The notes beneath the pieces were generated by a model, which was not told the DNA's origin, ran no database searches, and saw only the letters and a list, made by a program, of their open reading frames with translations. 64,000 bases of DNA from the NCBI RefSeq assembly GCF_000196175.1, contig NC_005363.1:3224001-3288000 (forward strand). Direction: 5' to 3'. The position numbers and the translations under genes were made by a program. The DNA comes from Bdellovibrio bacteriovorus HD100 (GTDB lineage: Bacteria > Bdellovibrionota > Bdellovibrionia > Bdellovibrionales > Bdellovibrionaceae). This document shows positions 17,963 to 25,943 of the stretch, in pieces (positions within the stretch are counted from its first letter, which is position 1; the number at the start of each line of letters is the position of its first letter).

Positions 17963-18964
17963 CTACTTTTCCACCGGTCTGGTCACTTGCACAGCCACGG
18001 TTCCATGATGTATTCCGTAATAACCTTTAAACTTTCTGACACCTTCGACCGCCACGTCGAATTCTCCTGAGGCATCCTGATCCAGCGGAATCACATCGCC
18101 GACTTTCAGGTTCATAAGATCCTTCAGCTTGATCTCGGTTTCGCCCAGGTTCACTTTGATCTCCATGTCTGTTTCCAGAAGCTGTTCCTGGATGATCGCA
18201 GTCCATAGCTTTTTGTCTGTCTGATCGGTCTCAACCTGGAAACCGGTCTGCAGTTTCTGTTTGATTGGCTCGATGGTCGCGTAAGGAATCACGATGGAGA
18301 TCGTGCCAGTCGCGTTTTCAAGCTCCACGTCGAATGTGGAGGCAATAACCACGTCCGTCGGAGGCACGATACCCACGAACTGCGGGTTCACCTCGGTACG
18401 AACAAAAGAACAGCCGATCTTTTCAATGGAGGCCCAGGCCATTTCCATATCGTTGATCGCCAGTCCCACCACCTTTTGGACAATGGAAAGCTCAATCGGG
18501 GTGAAATCCTTGCCGTCGATTTTTGTATAAGGGCGGTCAGCCCCGCCAAAGAAGCTGTCCACCAACGCATAAGCCAGCTTGCTTTCGATCACGAACAATG
18601 CGGAACCACGCAGGTTTCCGAAACGCAGCACCGACATGCACGTCGGCATTGGCAGTGTATTGATGAATTCCCCGAATTTCAGGAATTCAGTGGAGGTCAG
18701 CGTGATGGAGGCGATTTTACGCAGAGCTGATGACAAAGAAACGCGGAAGGCACGCATGAATTTCTCGTAGATGACTTCCAACTGCGGAAGTCGGCCACGA
18801 ATAATACGGTCCTGGCTGGTCAGATCATAAGATACGATCTTGCGCTCGTCGACCTTGCCGACGTTCTGCGTTTCGGGCTTGGATGCTTCCGGCGAGCCCA
18901 CGTCCCCGTCAGAGACCGCGGCTAACAGAGCATCCACTTCACTTTGTGAAAGAACCTGATTCAT
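17963..18964 (-). CDS. fliM: Flagellar motor switch protein FliM
   Basis: C-ring protein, 333 residues, that binds CheY-P. The N-terminal CheY-binding motif is visible as LSQSEVDALLAAV at residues 4-16. The CheC-like middle domain has the FINTLPMPTCMSV segment and SFFGG, and a C-terminal SpoA domain (IKVNLGETEIKLKDLMNLKVGDVIPLD) binds FliN. Intact and normal in length. Confidence 0.97.
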   Translation of the reverse strand: MNQVLSQSEVDALLAAVSDGDVGSPEASKPETQNVGKVDERKIVSYDLTSQDRIIRGRLPQLEVIYEKFMRAFRVSLSSALRKIASITLTSTEFLKFGEFINTLPMPTCMSVLRFGNLRGSALFVIESKLAYALVDSFFGGADRPYTKIDGKDFTPIELSIVQKVVGLAINDMEMAWASIEKIGCSFVRTEVNPQFVGIVPPTDVVIASTFDVELENATGTISIVIPYATIEPIKQKLQTGFQVETDQTDKKLWTAIIQEQLLETDMEIKVNLGETEIKLKDLMNLKVGDVIPLDQDASGEFDVAVEGVRKFKGYYGIHHGTVAVQVTRPVEK

Positions 18965-18973
18965 AGTCCTGCC

Positions 18974-19537
18974 TTAGTTATAGATAAACTCGGTGAAGAA
19001 CACGTTGGAAATCTTCCCCTGGACCAGGAAAGAATTGATGGTGTCCTTGATTTCACTGCGAAGACTGTCTTTGCCGTCCCTGGAGGAAACATCCTCGTAG
19101 GTCTTGCTGGATAGAATAATAATAATGATGTCGCGGATCTGGGCTTTGCGCTTTTCCAGCTCCTCCATGACATGGCTGCCGGTCACTTCCAGCTCCATGT
19201 TCACCTTTGCGACTTTACGGCCTTTGGAGCCCGCCAGATTCACAATAAAGGTTTCCAGAGGAACGACTTTACCGATGACCTCTTTTTCTTCAGTGGCCTC
19301 TTTGTGCTGAGCCTCGGCTTCGCCTTTGATCACTTGTTCAATTTTGGGTTCTGCCGCCTCTTTTTTACGATTGGAATAGAGCATGAATCCCACACCTGCA
19401 ACGACGAGCATATTAACGACCGCCAAGGCAATAAGTAGAATAGGCTTTTGTCCAGATCCCCCGCTCGGAGCTGACGATACATCCGATGCTGCCGCTTTTT
19501 CTTCAGCCACTTCATCCTCCATGATGAATGACCACAT
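18974..19537 (-). CDS. fliL: Flagellar basal-body protein FliL
   Basis: Single-span protein near the stators, 187 residues from this start. One membrane helix (PILLIALAVVNMLVVAGVGFML) lies near residues 32-53, and the periplasmic FliL domain contains VPLETFIVNLAGSKGRKVAKVNMELEV and a C-terminal KISNVFFTEFIYN. The frame stays open to 19684, but ATG 19537 has AGGA five bases upstream and fits the usual short cytoplasmic N-terminus; ATG 19522 is an alternative. First gene of the flagellar operon. Confidence 0.88.
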   Translation of the reverse strand: MWSFIMEDEVAEEKAAASDVSSAPSGGSGQKPILLIALAVVNMLVVAGVGFMLYSNRKKEAAEPKIEQVIKGEAEAQHKEATEEKEVIGKVVPLETFIVNLAGSKGRKVAKVNMELEVTGSHVMEELEKRKAQIRDIIIIILSSKTYEDVSSRDGKDSLRSEIKDTINSFLVQGKISNVFFTEFIYN

Positions 19538-19623
19538 AGTGGTCCTATCAAGATTGAAAGCAACACGGATGCCAACAGGACCTTCGCCGAGGGCCAATGA
19601 CTGCGGTCCAACATATTTGAATT

Positions 19624-19640
19624 GGGGCAATTTTTGCCCC
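19624..19640. promoter_or_regulatory. Perfect GGGGCAA-N3-TTGCCCC inverted repeat
   Basis: Seven-base arms with a three-base spacer, about 85 bp upstream of the fliL start. It could be an operator or a leader hairpin of the flagellar operon. The regulator is unknown. Confidence 0.45.
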
Positions 19641-19677
19641 TGTGGTGAATGTTTGCCGGGTAGTAATTCTATGACAG

Positions 19678-19695
19678 GCGCCAAAGTTTTGGCGC
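19678..19695. promoter_or_regulatory. Perfect GCGCCAAA-GT-TTTGGCGC palindrome
   Basis: Eight-base perfect arms between the divergent fliL and CsbD-like genes, 67 bp before the latter's start. A further related half-site (TTCGCCAAA) lies about 20 bp to the right. Candidate operator shared by both directions. Confidence 0.45.
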
Positions 19696-19761
19696 GAAAA
19701 TTTGACTATTTCGCCAAACAGGCGCCCCATTAAGGTAGCAACTATGGCTAAGGAGGTTCTT

Positions 19762-20043
19762 ATGAACAAAGATATCTTCCAAGGTAAAATCAAGGAAATA
19801 TCCGGCGAGCTTCGCAAAAAATGGGGTGCCCTCACCGACGATGACATCCAGAAAACCAAAGGCAACATGGAGGCCCTCAGCGGTTTGGTTCAGCAAAAAA
19901 TCGGACTTTCCAAAGAAGAAGCGTCAAAACAGCTTTCCGAATTCATGACAGACATTGATAAGAAATTCACCAGCACCGGCGAGTCCGCCAGTGACAAAGT
20001 GAATTCAAAAATCGATGCCATCAAAAACAAGCTGTCTCACTAG
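19762..20043 (+). CDS. CsbD-like stress protein, first of a tandem pair
   Basis: 93-residue soluble protein starting MNKDIFQGKIKEISGELRKK-WG, the CsbD family pattern (small general-stress proteins of unknown mechanism). The later part adds SKEEASKQLSEFMTDIDKKF and a Lys-rich tail. AAGGAGG six bases before the ATG fixes the start; the longer upstream frame has no ribosome-binding site. It is followed 33 bases later by a related gene with the same ending (IDAIKNKLSH versus IADIKNKFSH). Confidence 0.8.
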   Translation: MNKDIFQGKIKEISGELRKKWGALTDDDIQKTKGNMEALSGLVQQKIGLSKEEASKQLSEFMTDIDKKFTSTGESASDKVNSKIDAIKNKLSH

Positions 20044-20076
20044 TCCCCCCGACTGTGGTCGAGGGAAGGAGATGTT

Positions 20077-20373
20077 ATGGACAAACAAATCTTTGATGAA
20101 AAGTTCGGAGCGTTCTCAACGGCTCTGAAACAGAAATTCGCCGGGCTGAACTTGACCGACGAAGAAATTAAAAAGGCGATGAAAAATCCCGATGATCTGG
20201 TCACTCTGGTTTCTGCAAAAACTGGTATCTCCAGAGAAGAGGCCGACAAACGGGTGCATCAGGCCATGAGCACCGTGGGTATTGATGACACCCAAGTCAA
20301 AGGCTTCATGGAAAAATGGGGCGACAAAGTCGGCGATAAAATCGCGGACATCAAAAATAAATTCAGCCATTGA
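20077..20373 (+). CDS. CsbD-like paralogue, second of the pair
   Basis: 98 residues, MDKQIFDEKFGAFSTALKQKF and the closing KWGDKVGDKIADIKNKFSH parallel the preceding gene, so the two probably arose by tandem duplication, with this copy more divergent at its start. GGGAAGGAGA precedes the ATG. Probably co-transcribed with the first copy and ended by the hairpin at 20381-20402. Function unknown beyond a presumed stress role. Confidence 0.72.
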   Translation: MDKQIFDEKFGAFSTALKQKFAGLNLTDEEIKKAMKNPDDLVTLVSAKTGISREEADKRVHQAMSTVGIDDTQVKGFMEKWGDKVGDKIADIKNKFSH

Positions 20374-20380
20374 GGCTTCA

Positions 20381-20402
20381 GGGAGGAGCCACGGCTCCTC
20401 CC
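20381..20402 (+). terminator. Strong hairpin after the CsbD-like pair
   Basis: Perfect ten-base arms (GGGAGGAGCC / GGCTCCTCCC) with two unpaired bases and no T-run, eight bases after the stop. It may act as a terminator or an mRNA-stabilising structure. Confidence 0.5.
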
Positions 20403-20547
20403 TATCCGCCCCGGCTCCACCCCTGTCGGGTAAAAAACACAAATTTATTTGTGCTCCCTAATATAATTCTTCCTAGAAACCTATCCCCTTGTTGAAAAGC
20501 AGATGCACCTAGTGGTATCTAGTGGATCACTTTTTAAGGAGATTCCC

Positions 20548-21087
20548 ATGGCTCGTCTGATTTTTTCTGTCCTTTCCATGATCCTGGCTGCTGGCGCAGC
20601 AAACGCTGACATCACCCTGAATAAAGTTATTGATGGCTCTGTCGCTTACTGTGACTCCACCCGCGGCATTCCAGCACCCACCGCAAAAGTTGTGCAATTG
20701 TCCCTGATCAGCTCTTCTTCCAGCGAAGAAGAACAAGAGACCACTTTGCGTGTTTCCTTGGTAAAGTGCCAGGATTCCCAGTGGGTACTTGATTCCGCCC
20801 CAACCCGCGAGTCCTACGTAGCACCGAATGGTGTCAAAGTAGAAATCACCTACAGCAACTATGAGATGCTTCTGGTGAACAAGAACTCGGACGTGCTGTT
20901 GCAAACGGACCTGGAGCACTTGAACCAGGGCGCCGTGCAGGAGCGATCTGTATTCTTCTATAAAACCAGAGAAGTGCCTCAGGACGTTGACGTGATCATC
21001 CGCACCCGTAAAAACGTGAAGGCCGATAACGGTGTTGAGTACTCCGAAAGTGTGACCTTCGGATCTTTCCGTATCCGTTTGAATTAA
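20548..21087 (+). CDS. Secreted hypothetical protein, 179 aa
   Basis: ATG 20548 has AAGGAGA seven bases upstream and opens a clean signal peptide (MARLIFSVLSMILAAGAANA). The mature protein is beta-rich with two Cys residues (VAYCDSTRG, LVKCQDSQW) that could pair in the periplasm. No family recognised. It is alone between the CsbD-like pair and an L,D-transpeptidase gene on the same strand, with about 100 bases between it and the latter. Confidence 0.75.
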   Translation: MARLIFSVLSMILAAGAANADITLNKVIDGSVAYCDSTRGIPAPTAKVVQLSLISSSSSEEEQETTLRVSLVKCQDSQWVLDSAPTRESYVAPNGVKVEITYSNYEMLLVNKNSDVLLQTDLEHLNQGAVQERSVFFYKTREVPQDVDVIIRTRKNVKADNGVEYSESVTFGSFRIRLN

Positions 21088-21193
21088 ACCGCTCTGAAGC
21101 GCCCTTTTTGTGTTTTATACCTGTCAAAATTCCTGACAGTTTATTTCCTGGAAAGGGCGTACTATAAGGTCTCTTATTTACAAGGGGACCTTG

Positions 21194-21979
21194 ATGAAAT
21201 ACGCCTTGCCATACATCCTCGGGACAGCGCTTTTCTGCACTGCCCTTTCCGTGTCCGCAGCCCAGCAGGACGGCATCAGCCGTAAAATCATTTCCCAGGG
21301 CGTGCCTGCCGACGCAGTCCATCGCCTGAGCAAGTTCATGTACGAAAATCGCGGTCGCAGCTTCCAGCAGGACACCTACACCTGTGAAGGCAAGGACCCG
21401 GCCAGTGTGCGCCCCTGCGAGGAAGAAAAACGCAGCCGCAGCAGCAAGTACGTCACTCTGAACAGCCCTCAGTATGTGGTCATCGTCGACTATTCCGCCC
21501 CGTCCACGCAAAGACGCTTTTACTTCATCAATCTGCGCAATGGCGTGGTCGAGAAATACTACACCTCTCACGGTATCGGCAGCGGCGACGGCAACTATGC
21601 CTATCGCTTCAGTAACACCAAGGATTCACGCCAGACTTCTTTGGGAATCTATCTGACGGGTGAAGTGTACACAGGCTCTTACGGAAAAACCCTGCGCATG
21701 TACGGTCTGCAAAAATCCAACGATCAGGCCTATAACCGTGACATTGTCGTGCATGGAGCCTGGTATGTGGGTGAAGAGTTCATCAACTCCATCAACAAAA
21801 AAACCGGACAGCCCTATGGCCGCCTGGGTTTAAGCTGGGGTTGCCCGGCACTGTCATTGTCGATGGCGGAAAAGCTGATTCCGCTTTTGAAAGGTGGCAG
21901 CGTGATTTATCACTACCACCCGGCTTTGATTGACGAGGCCCAGTCGGGCCGTCTGGTTTCGACCAAGAAAAAGAACTAG
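21194..21979 (+). CDS. Murein L,D-transpeptidase, YkuD_2-type catalytic domain
   Basis: A signal peptide (ending SVSAAQ) precedes a 240-residue domain like the murein L,D-transpeptidase catalytic family. The catalytic His lies in VVHGAWYVG and the Cys in LGLSWGCPALS, with the conserved Gly and Arg around them. The enzyme would form 3-3 crosslinks, attach proteins, or exchange D-amino acids in peptidoglycan in the periplasm. In Bdellovibrio, L,D-transpeptidases are known to modify prey wall, so this copy could act on either self or prey murein. ATG 21194 is chosen with AAGGGGACC upstream. Its end overlaps suhB by four bases, convergently. Confidence 0.88.
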   Translation: MKYALPYILGTALFCTALSVSAAQQDGISRKIISQGVPADAVHRLSKFMYENRGRSFQQDTYTCEGKDPASVRPCEEEKRSRSSKYVTLNSPQYVVIVDYSAPSTQRRFYFINLRNGVVEKYYTSHGIGSGDGNYAYRFSNTKDSRQTSLGIYLTGEVYTGSYGKTLRMYGLQKSNDQAYNRDIVVHGAWYVGEEFINSINKKTGQPYGRLGLSWGCPALSLSMAEKLIPLLKGGSVIYHYHPALIDEAQSGRLVSTKKKN

Positions 21980-22827
21980 TCCGTGCCTACGCTCAGGCGA
22001 GGCACGAGGACCTTTTGAATCTCTGTGACCATATCAGCATTCCCGGCCACGATGGAGTTCTTGTACGGTGTGTAGGCTTCTCCACGATATGTCTGCACAA
22101 CGCCGCCTGCTTCCTCGACAAGAAGAATACCTGCAGCAGCATCCCACGGCTGGATGTTGCGTTCCCAATAACCGTCAAACACCCCGCGCGCCACTTGCGC
22201 CAGATCATAAGCGGCGGCACCAGGACGGCGCACACCCCGGCACTTGCGAACCATCTCATCAAAGATTCTTAGCTGTTCGGAAATCACATGTTCATGCTCG
22301 GACACAAAACCCGTGGCCAGCAGACCTTTCTTCAGTTCTGTGTTCTTGCTGACTCGCAAAGGCTTGCCATTAACGAATGCGCCCTGACCGCGAATCGCGG
22401 TGTATGTTTCATTCAACATCGGCACATCAATCACTGCGAGCTGAATCTGACCGTCAATTTCCAAACCCAAGCTGATGCAGAAAATCGGGAAACGATGTAC
22501 ATAGTTCGTGGTCCCATCCAGTGGATCCAAGATCCAGCGCCCGTTTGCGCCGGCCTTGCTCCACGCGACCTTTGTCCCGGTTCCGTGGGAAGCGGCGAAA
22601 GTTTCTTCGCCCAAAAATTCAATTTCCGGAAAATTTTTCCTAAGATGCTCTGCAATGACTCTTTCTGATTCTTTGTCGGCTTCGCTGACAAGGCCCGCTT
22701 GGAACTTTTCCTCGACGTGCTCTAAGTTACCGAAATAATTGAGAAGCACTTGGCGCCCGAGGTTGACAGCTTCAATAGCTTGACCTAAGACCTGCTTCCA
22801 ATCCCTTGATTTTACGCTGTTTTCCAC
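21976..22827 (-). CDS. suhB: Inositol-1-monophosphatase family protein (SuhB-like)
   Basis: Mg-dependent sugar-phosphatase superfamily, 283 residues. Conserved metal-binding motifs are present: LGEET (near residue 76), WILDPLDGTTNYVHRFP and the second signature WDAAAGILLVEEAGG. Substrate may be inositol phosphate or related; SuhB proteins also act as rRNA transcription factors in enterobacteria, which cannot be judged here. GTG start with AAGGGGAAAGC upstream. Confidence 0.9.
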   Translation of the reverse strand: MENSVKSRDWKQVLGQAIEAVNLGRQVLLNYFGNLEHVEEKFQAGLVSEADKESERVIAEHLRKNFPEIEFLGEETFAASHGTGTKVAWSKAGANGRWILDPLDGTTNYVHRFPIFCISLGLEIDGQIQLAVIDVPMLNETYTAIRGQGAFVNGKPLRVSKNTELKKGLLATGFVSEHEHVISEQLRIFDEMVRKCRGVRRPGAAAYDLAQVARGVFDGYWERNIQPWDAAAGILLVEEAGGVVQTYRGEAYTPYKNSIVAGNADMVTEIQKVLVPRLSVGTD

Positions 22828-22960
22828 GCTTTCCCCTTCGGGCAGGACCCTTGGATGATTGACCAGTTCAGAGGATTAACGCTAACATGTTTGCAGGGCC
22901 AAAGGAAGGGCCCGAAACTTAAGCATTCAAGCGGGTTTAAAAATTATGAGGATTGAAAAA

Positions 22961-23770
22961 ATGAGTTCTAAAACGGATGTGATGGTGAAACTAGCTTTAG
23001 TTTTCTTTATTTCTTTGCTGTCTTTCTCTATCGGCACATTTGTAGGCAAGAAGTACAGTGACAATCAACATCAGCTGGCGGCTTTGGAACCACAAAAATC
23101 CTCTCACACCCAAGAGCGTGAAGTCGCTTCTGTTCCTGAACACGGGACTTCCGAAGGCAAAGTAGGCGCGATGACAGATGAAGAAATCGCGAAACTGGCT
23201 GAAGAATTCGTGGCTGATGAAGCAACTCCGGCGACAACTGAAAATGAAGCCACACCTGCTCACGGTGAACACGCGGCTCCTGCCGGTCACCACGGTGAAA
23301 TCGCTGAAACCAAAGTTGAATCCAAAGAACCTAAAGTTGAAACTCACAAACCGAATTCAACCAAAGGTGACAAAACCCCAGTAACCCAGCACAACGAACC
23401 TTCTGAAGCTGCGAAAAACGTAGCGGCAGGCAAAGCACCAACAACGTTGGAAGCTGCTGAGAAGAAAGTATCGTCCAAAGAGGACCGTCTGCCTTCTTCC
23501 CTTCCAAAAGATGTGGCGCAGTTCGCGGTGGGCAAATTCACTGTGCAAGTGGCGTCTTATGCTGATGAAGCCGAAGCTCAGAAAATGGCTTCGGACCTGA
23601 AGAACAAAGGTTACAGCGCGTTCTATATCCCGGCAAACATCAAAGGCAAACAGTGGTTCCGCGTCAGTGTTGGCCAGTTTGCGACTCAGAAGGAAGCGCA
23701 AGCTTACCGCAATGATCTGCTGAGCAAAGCCAAAGTCAGCTCTGCGATCGTGCAAAAGATCACTGAGTAA
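22961..23770 (+). CDS. SPOR-domain membrane protein, 269 aa
   Basis: A short cytoplasmic N-terminus, one membrane helix (VKLALVFFISLLSFSIGTFVG), then a 150-residue Ala/Glu/Thr/Lys/His-rich linker and a C-terminal SPOR domain (FTVQVASYADEAEAQKMASDLKNKGY...WFRVSVGQFATQKEAQAYRNDL). SPOR domains bind glycan strands stripped of stem peptides at division sites, so a septal role is likely, comparable with FtsN or DedD. ATG 22961 has GAGG eight bases upstream and is preferred to ATG 22946. Confidence 0.88.
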   Translation: MSSKTDVMVKLALVFFISLLSFSIGTFVGKKYSDNQHQLAALEPQKSSHTQEREVASVPEHGTSEGKVGAMTDEEIAKLAEEFVADEATPATTENEATPAHGEHAAPAGHHGEIAETKVESKEPKVETHKPNSTKGDKTPVTQHNEPSEAAKNVAAGKAPTTLEAAEKKVSSKEDRLPSSLPKDVAQFAVGKFTVQVASYADEAEAQKMASDLKNKGYSAFYIPANIKGKQWFRVSVGQFATQKEAQAYRNDLLSKAKVSSAIVQKITE

Positions 23771-23802
23771 TTGTTCACCCGCTTTTAATTAAATTCCTAA
23801 GG

Positions 23803-23834
23803 AAGCCTCGTTCGAAAGAACGGGGCTTTTTTTT
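23803..23834 (+). terminator. Rho-independent terminator
   Basis: AAGCCTCGTTC-GAAA-GAACGGGGCTT hairpin with long T-run, after the SPOR gene. Confidence 0.85.
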
Positions 23835-24432
23835 ATAGAGGAACCACAAGGCCCGCGCGCAGCACAGCCCCCAGGGTGGGGTTGGGATCAAAGTCAGAAC
23901 CCATCAGGGCACGGCCTTCCATTCCCACAGTCACACCAAACTGGCTGGTGCTTAAGATAAACAGCTCTAAGCCCGCCGACAGACCACCCATCACTTTCAT
24001 ACCGGTTTTATCAGAACGGCTGTCGGTCATGAATCGTGTGATGACTTCTTCTTCATAGCCACCGACTCCGGCACCGAAATAGATCACGCCACGCATGCCG
24101 CCTTCTTTGCCACTCAGGGCATTGTAACGGCCCCACACTGTCATGTCCTGATGACGGCGCTCGATACTGGAAGTGCTGTTGCCTGTGGTATCGGTAAAGT
24201 CAGCGTACTCCACCAGAACACTGTAGTGTTTGCGGTGATAGCCGATGGAAAAATTCCGAGGCTGACGGCTTTCCAGATCACCGGAATTGCCGCGTTCATA
24301 GCGCATTTCATAGTTGATCGGATACGCGGCCAACAAGGACACCGGCGCTTCGGCCGGCAGCTTCAGGCGCGACTCCTGCGCAAAGGCACCCAGGGACATC
24401 AATAGAGTCAATAAACCTGCTGCGAATTTCAT
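23833..24432 (-). CDS. Probable outer-membrane beta-barrel protein, 199 aa
   Basis: A signal peptide (MKFAAGLLTLLMSLGAFAQ) is followed by alternating amphipathic strands (YEMRYERGNSGD, FSIGYHRKHYSVLVEYADF, GVIYFGAGVGGYEE, GLSAGLELFILSTSQFGVTVGMEGRAL). The pattern suits a small outer-membrane barrel, but no named family was recognised. It starts one base before the stop of the upstream lipoprotein gene, so the two form an operon. Confidence 0.7.
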   Translation of the reverse strand: MKFAAGLLTLLMSLGAFAQESRLKLPAEAPVSLLAAYPINYEMRYERGNSGDLESRQPRNFSIGYHRKHYSVLVEYADFTDTTGNSTSSIERRHQDMTVWGRYNALSGKEGGMRGVIYFGAGVGGYEEEVITRFMTDSRSDKTGMKVMGGLSAGLELFILSTSQFGVTVGMEGRALMGSDFDPNPTLGAVLRAGLVVPL

Positions 24433-25770
24433 TTACTTCACTTCCTGAGATTCAGGATTTGCCGCCGTTTCCGCCTTGATCACCCAGCCGGCTTCTTCCA
24501 CACAGGAATAAACCATCGGGGTTTCCGCCGAAGTTTCCAGAACCCCCGCCAGAAATTCGCACTCTTTCTTTTTCATTGCGCCCAGTTCTTTCACCAAGCT
24601 CTGAACGAACTGATCGTGCGTATAGTAGGTGTCTTTCTTTTCAGCCAGGTCGGATTTCAAGGAAGGCAGCATTTTCAGGATGATCTTCGCCACTTCTTTG
24701 CGGGCGGCAAGATCTTCAAGACCGCGCTCTTTGGAATAGATGTCCGTGAACTTTTTCAGCATGCGGGAAAACTGGGTTCCCACGGTGTAGGCATAACCCG
24801 TGACATAGTCGCGGAACTTCGCGCGTTCACCCGAGGCATGGAACAGCTCCAGGTTGTTGCGCACAACCGTTTTATTCGGAAGCTCCTGGACACCGAAAAG
24901 ATCATTCACTTCAAGAGAGCGCACACGTTTCTGGCTTGGCAGGGACTGAGCGATGAAATCAGGATTTCCCGTGTACATCCAGCCCCAGAAATCAGCCAGG
25001 CCTTCATTCAGACCGCGCATCATTGTAAGGCGGTGGAACTTCAAAAGGGTGGCTTCATCCAGTTCATCCCCGATCAGCACCGGTTTTTCACGACGACCAC
25101 GACCCGACAGATCCTCTTGCACGATGGCCGCGTCCTCCATAAAGGATTCACGACTGTGAACACCCGTGTCTTCATCGACAACATCTTTCAGAACCAGTTT
25201 GAAGAACAAAGAATGGAAGTGTTCGTGCGCCAGAATTCCGGCGTTGATCGCAATCGCCAGGCCACTTTGAGTGTAAGGGACCACCAGCATGGAATCCGTG
25301 GTTCCGTCATAGAAAGCATTGTTGGCGCCGGAAGAACCCTTCACTCTGACGCCCACGCCGACATCGCGAGGCCACTGGTTCACACCACCCGCTCCCAGTT
25401 CTTCATCAAGCAGCGCCAGTTTTTGGGTGTGCGCATAGATGGTGACCAGTTGCTGGGTCATTTCATTGGCCGGGATAAAGTCGCCTTGTTTATTTTTAAT
25501 AAAACGAGCCACCGCAGGGCGGCCATGCAGATTGTTGTTTGTAATGCGCGGGCTGAGGAAGAAACGAACGAATTTACCGGTGACTGTCTGCAGGTCTTCG
25601 ATCCCCAGCAGCTCCACCGTCTGCAGAGAATAACCGGCTTTTGAGTTGGACTGCGGTGCCAGCACACGGACATTGCCGGACTGATCAGCGCTCTCAGACT
25701 GCGGGGCACAGGCACTCAAGGTGCTGGCCACTAAAATTGCTGCTGTGATCCGGCTAAAAACGCGCTTCAC
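24433..25770 (-). CDS. Lipoprotein with zinc-metallopeptidase (gluzincin-like) motifs, 445 aa
   Basis: GTG 25770, with GAGGAC five bases upstream, opens a lipoprotein signal with lipobox TLSAC. Around residues 182-186 there is HEHFH in ILAHEHFHSLFF, a match to the HExxH zinc motif, and about 75 residues later GLNEGLADFWG supplies the third-ligand NExxAD pattern of thermolysin-like gluzincins. A surface or periplasmic zinc protease is therefore likely. Several inserted regions do not match families I know. It is co-transcribed with the small barrel protein downstream. Confidence 0.72.
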   Translation of the reverse strand: MKRVFSRITAAILVASTLSACAPQSESADQSGNVRVLAPQSNSKAGYSLQTVELLGIEDLQTVTGKFVRFFLSPRITNNNLHGRPAVARFIKNKQGDFIPANEMTQQLVTIYAHTQKLALLDEELGAGGVNQWPRDVGVGVRVKGSSGANNAFYDGTTDSMLVVPYTQSGLAIAINAGILAHEHFHSLFFKLVLKDVVDEDTGVHSRESFMEDAAIVQEDLSGRGRREKPVLIGDELDEATLLKFHRLTMMRGLNEGLADFWGWMYTGNPDFIAQSLPSQKRVRSLEVNDLFGVQELPNKTVVRNNLELFHASGERAKFRDYVTGYAYTVGTQFSRMLKKFTDIYSKERGLEDLAARKEVAKIILKMLPSLKSDLAEKKDTYYTHDQFVQSLVKELGAMKKKECEFLAGVLETSAETPMVYSCVEEAGWVIKAETAANPESQEVK

Positions 25771-25943
25771 AAAGTCCTCTCTAAGTTCTATAAACGGAGG
25801 GGTTTCCTCGCTCACTTGACTTATTGCGTTATAGTTATAGTGGAGAATGGCGAAAACCTCAATGAAAACTTAGGGATAGACAAACTTTGTCAGTCTCACC
25901 AGAAGTTCGACAGCCCCTGCAAACGCACATTAAGGAAGCCGCC

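Noticed and set aside
19678-19695. TTTGGCGC resemblance to a eukaryotic E2F site
   Set aside because: Irrelevant in a bacterium; only the palindrome itself is reported.
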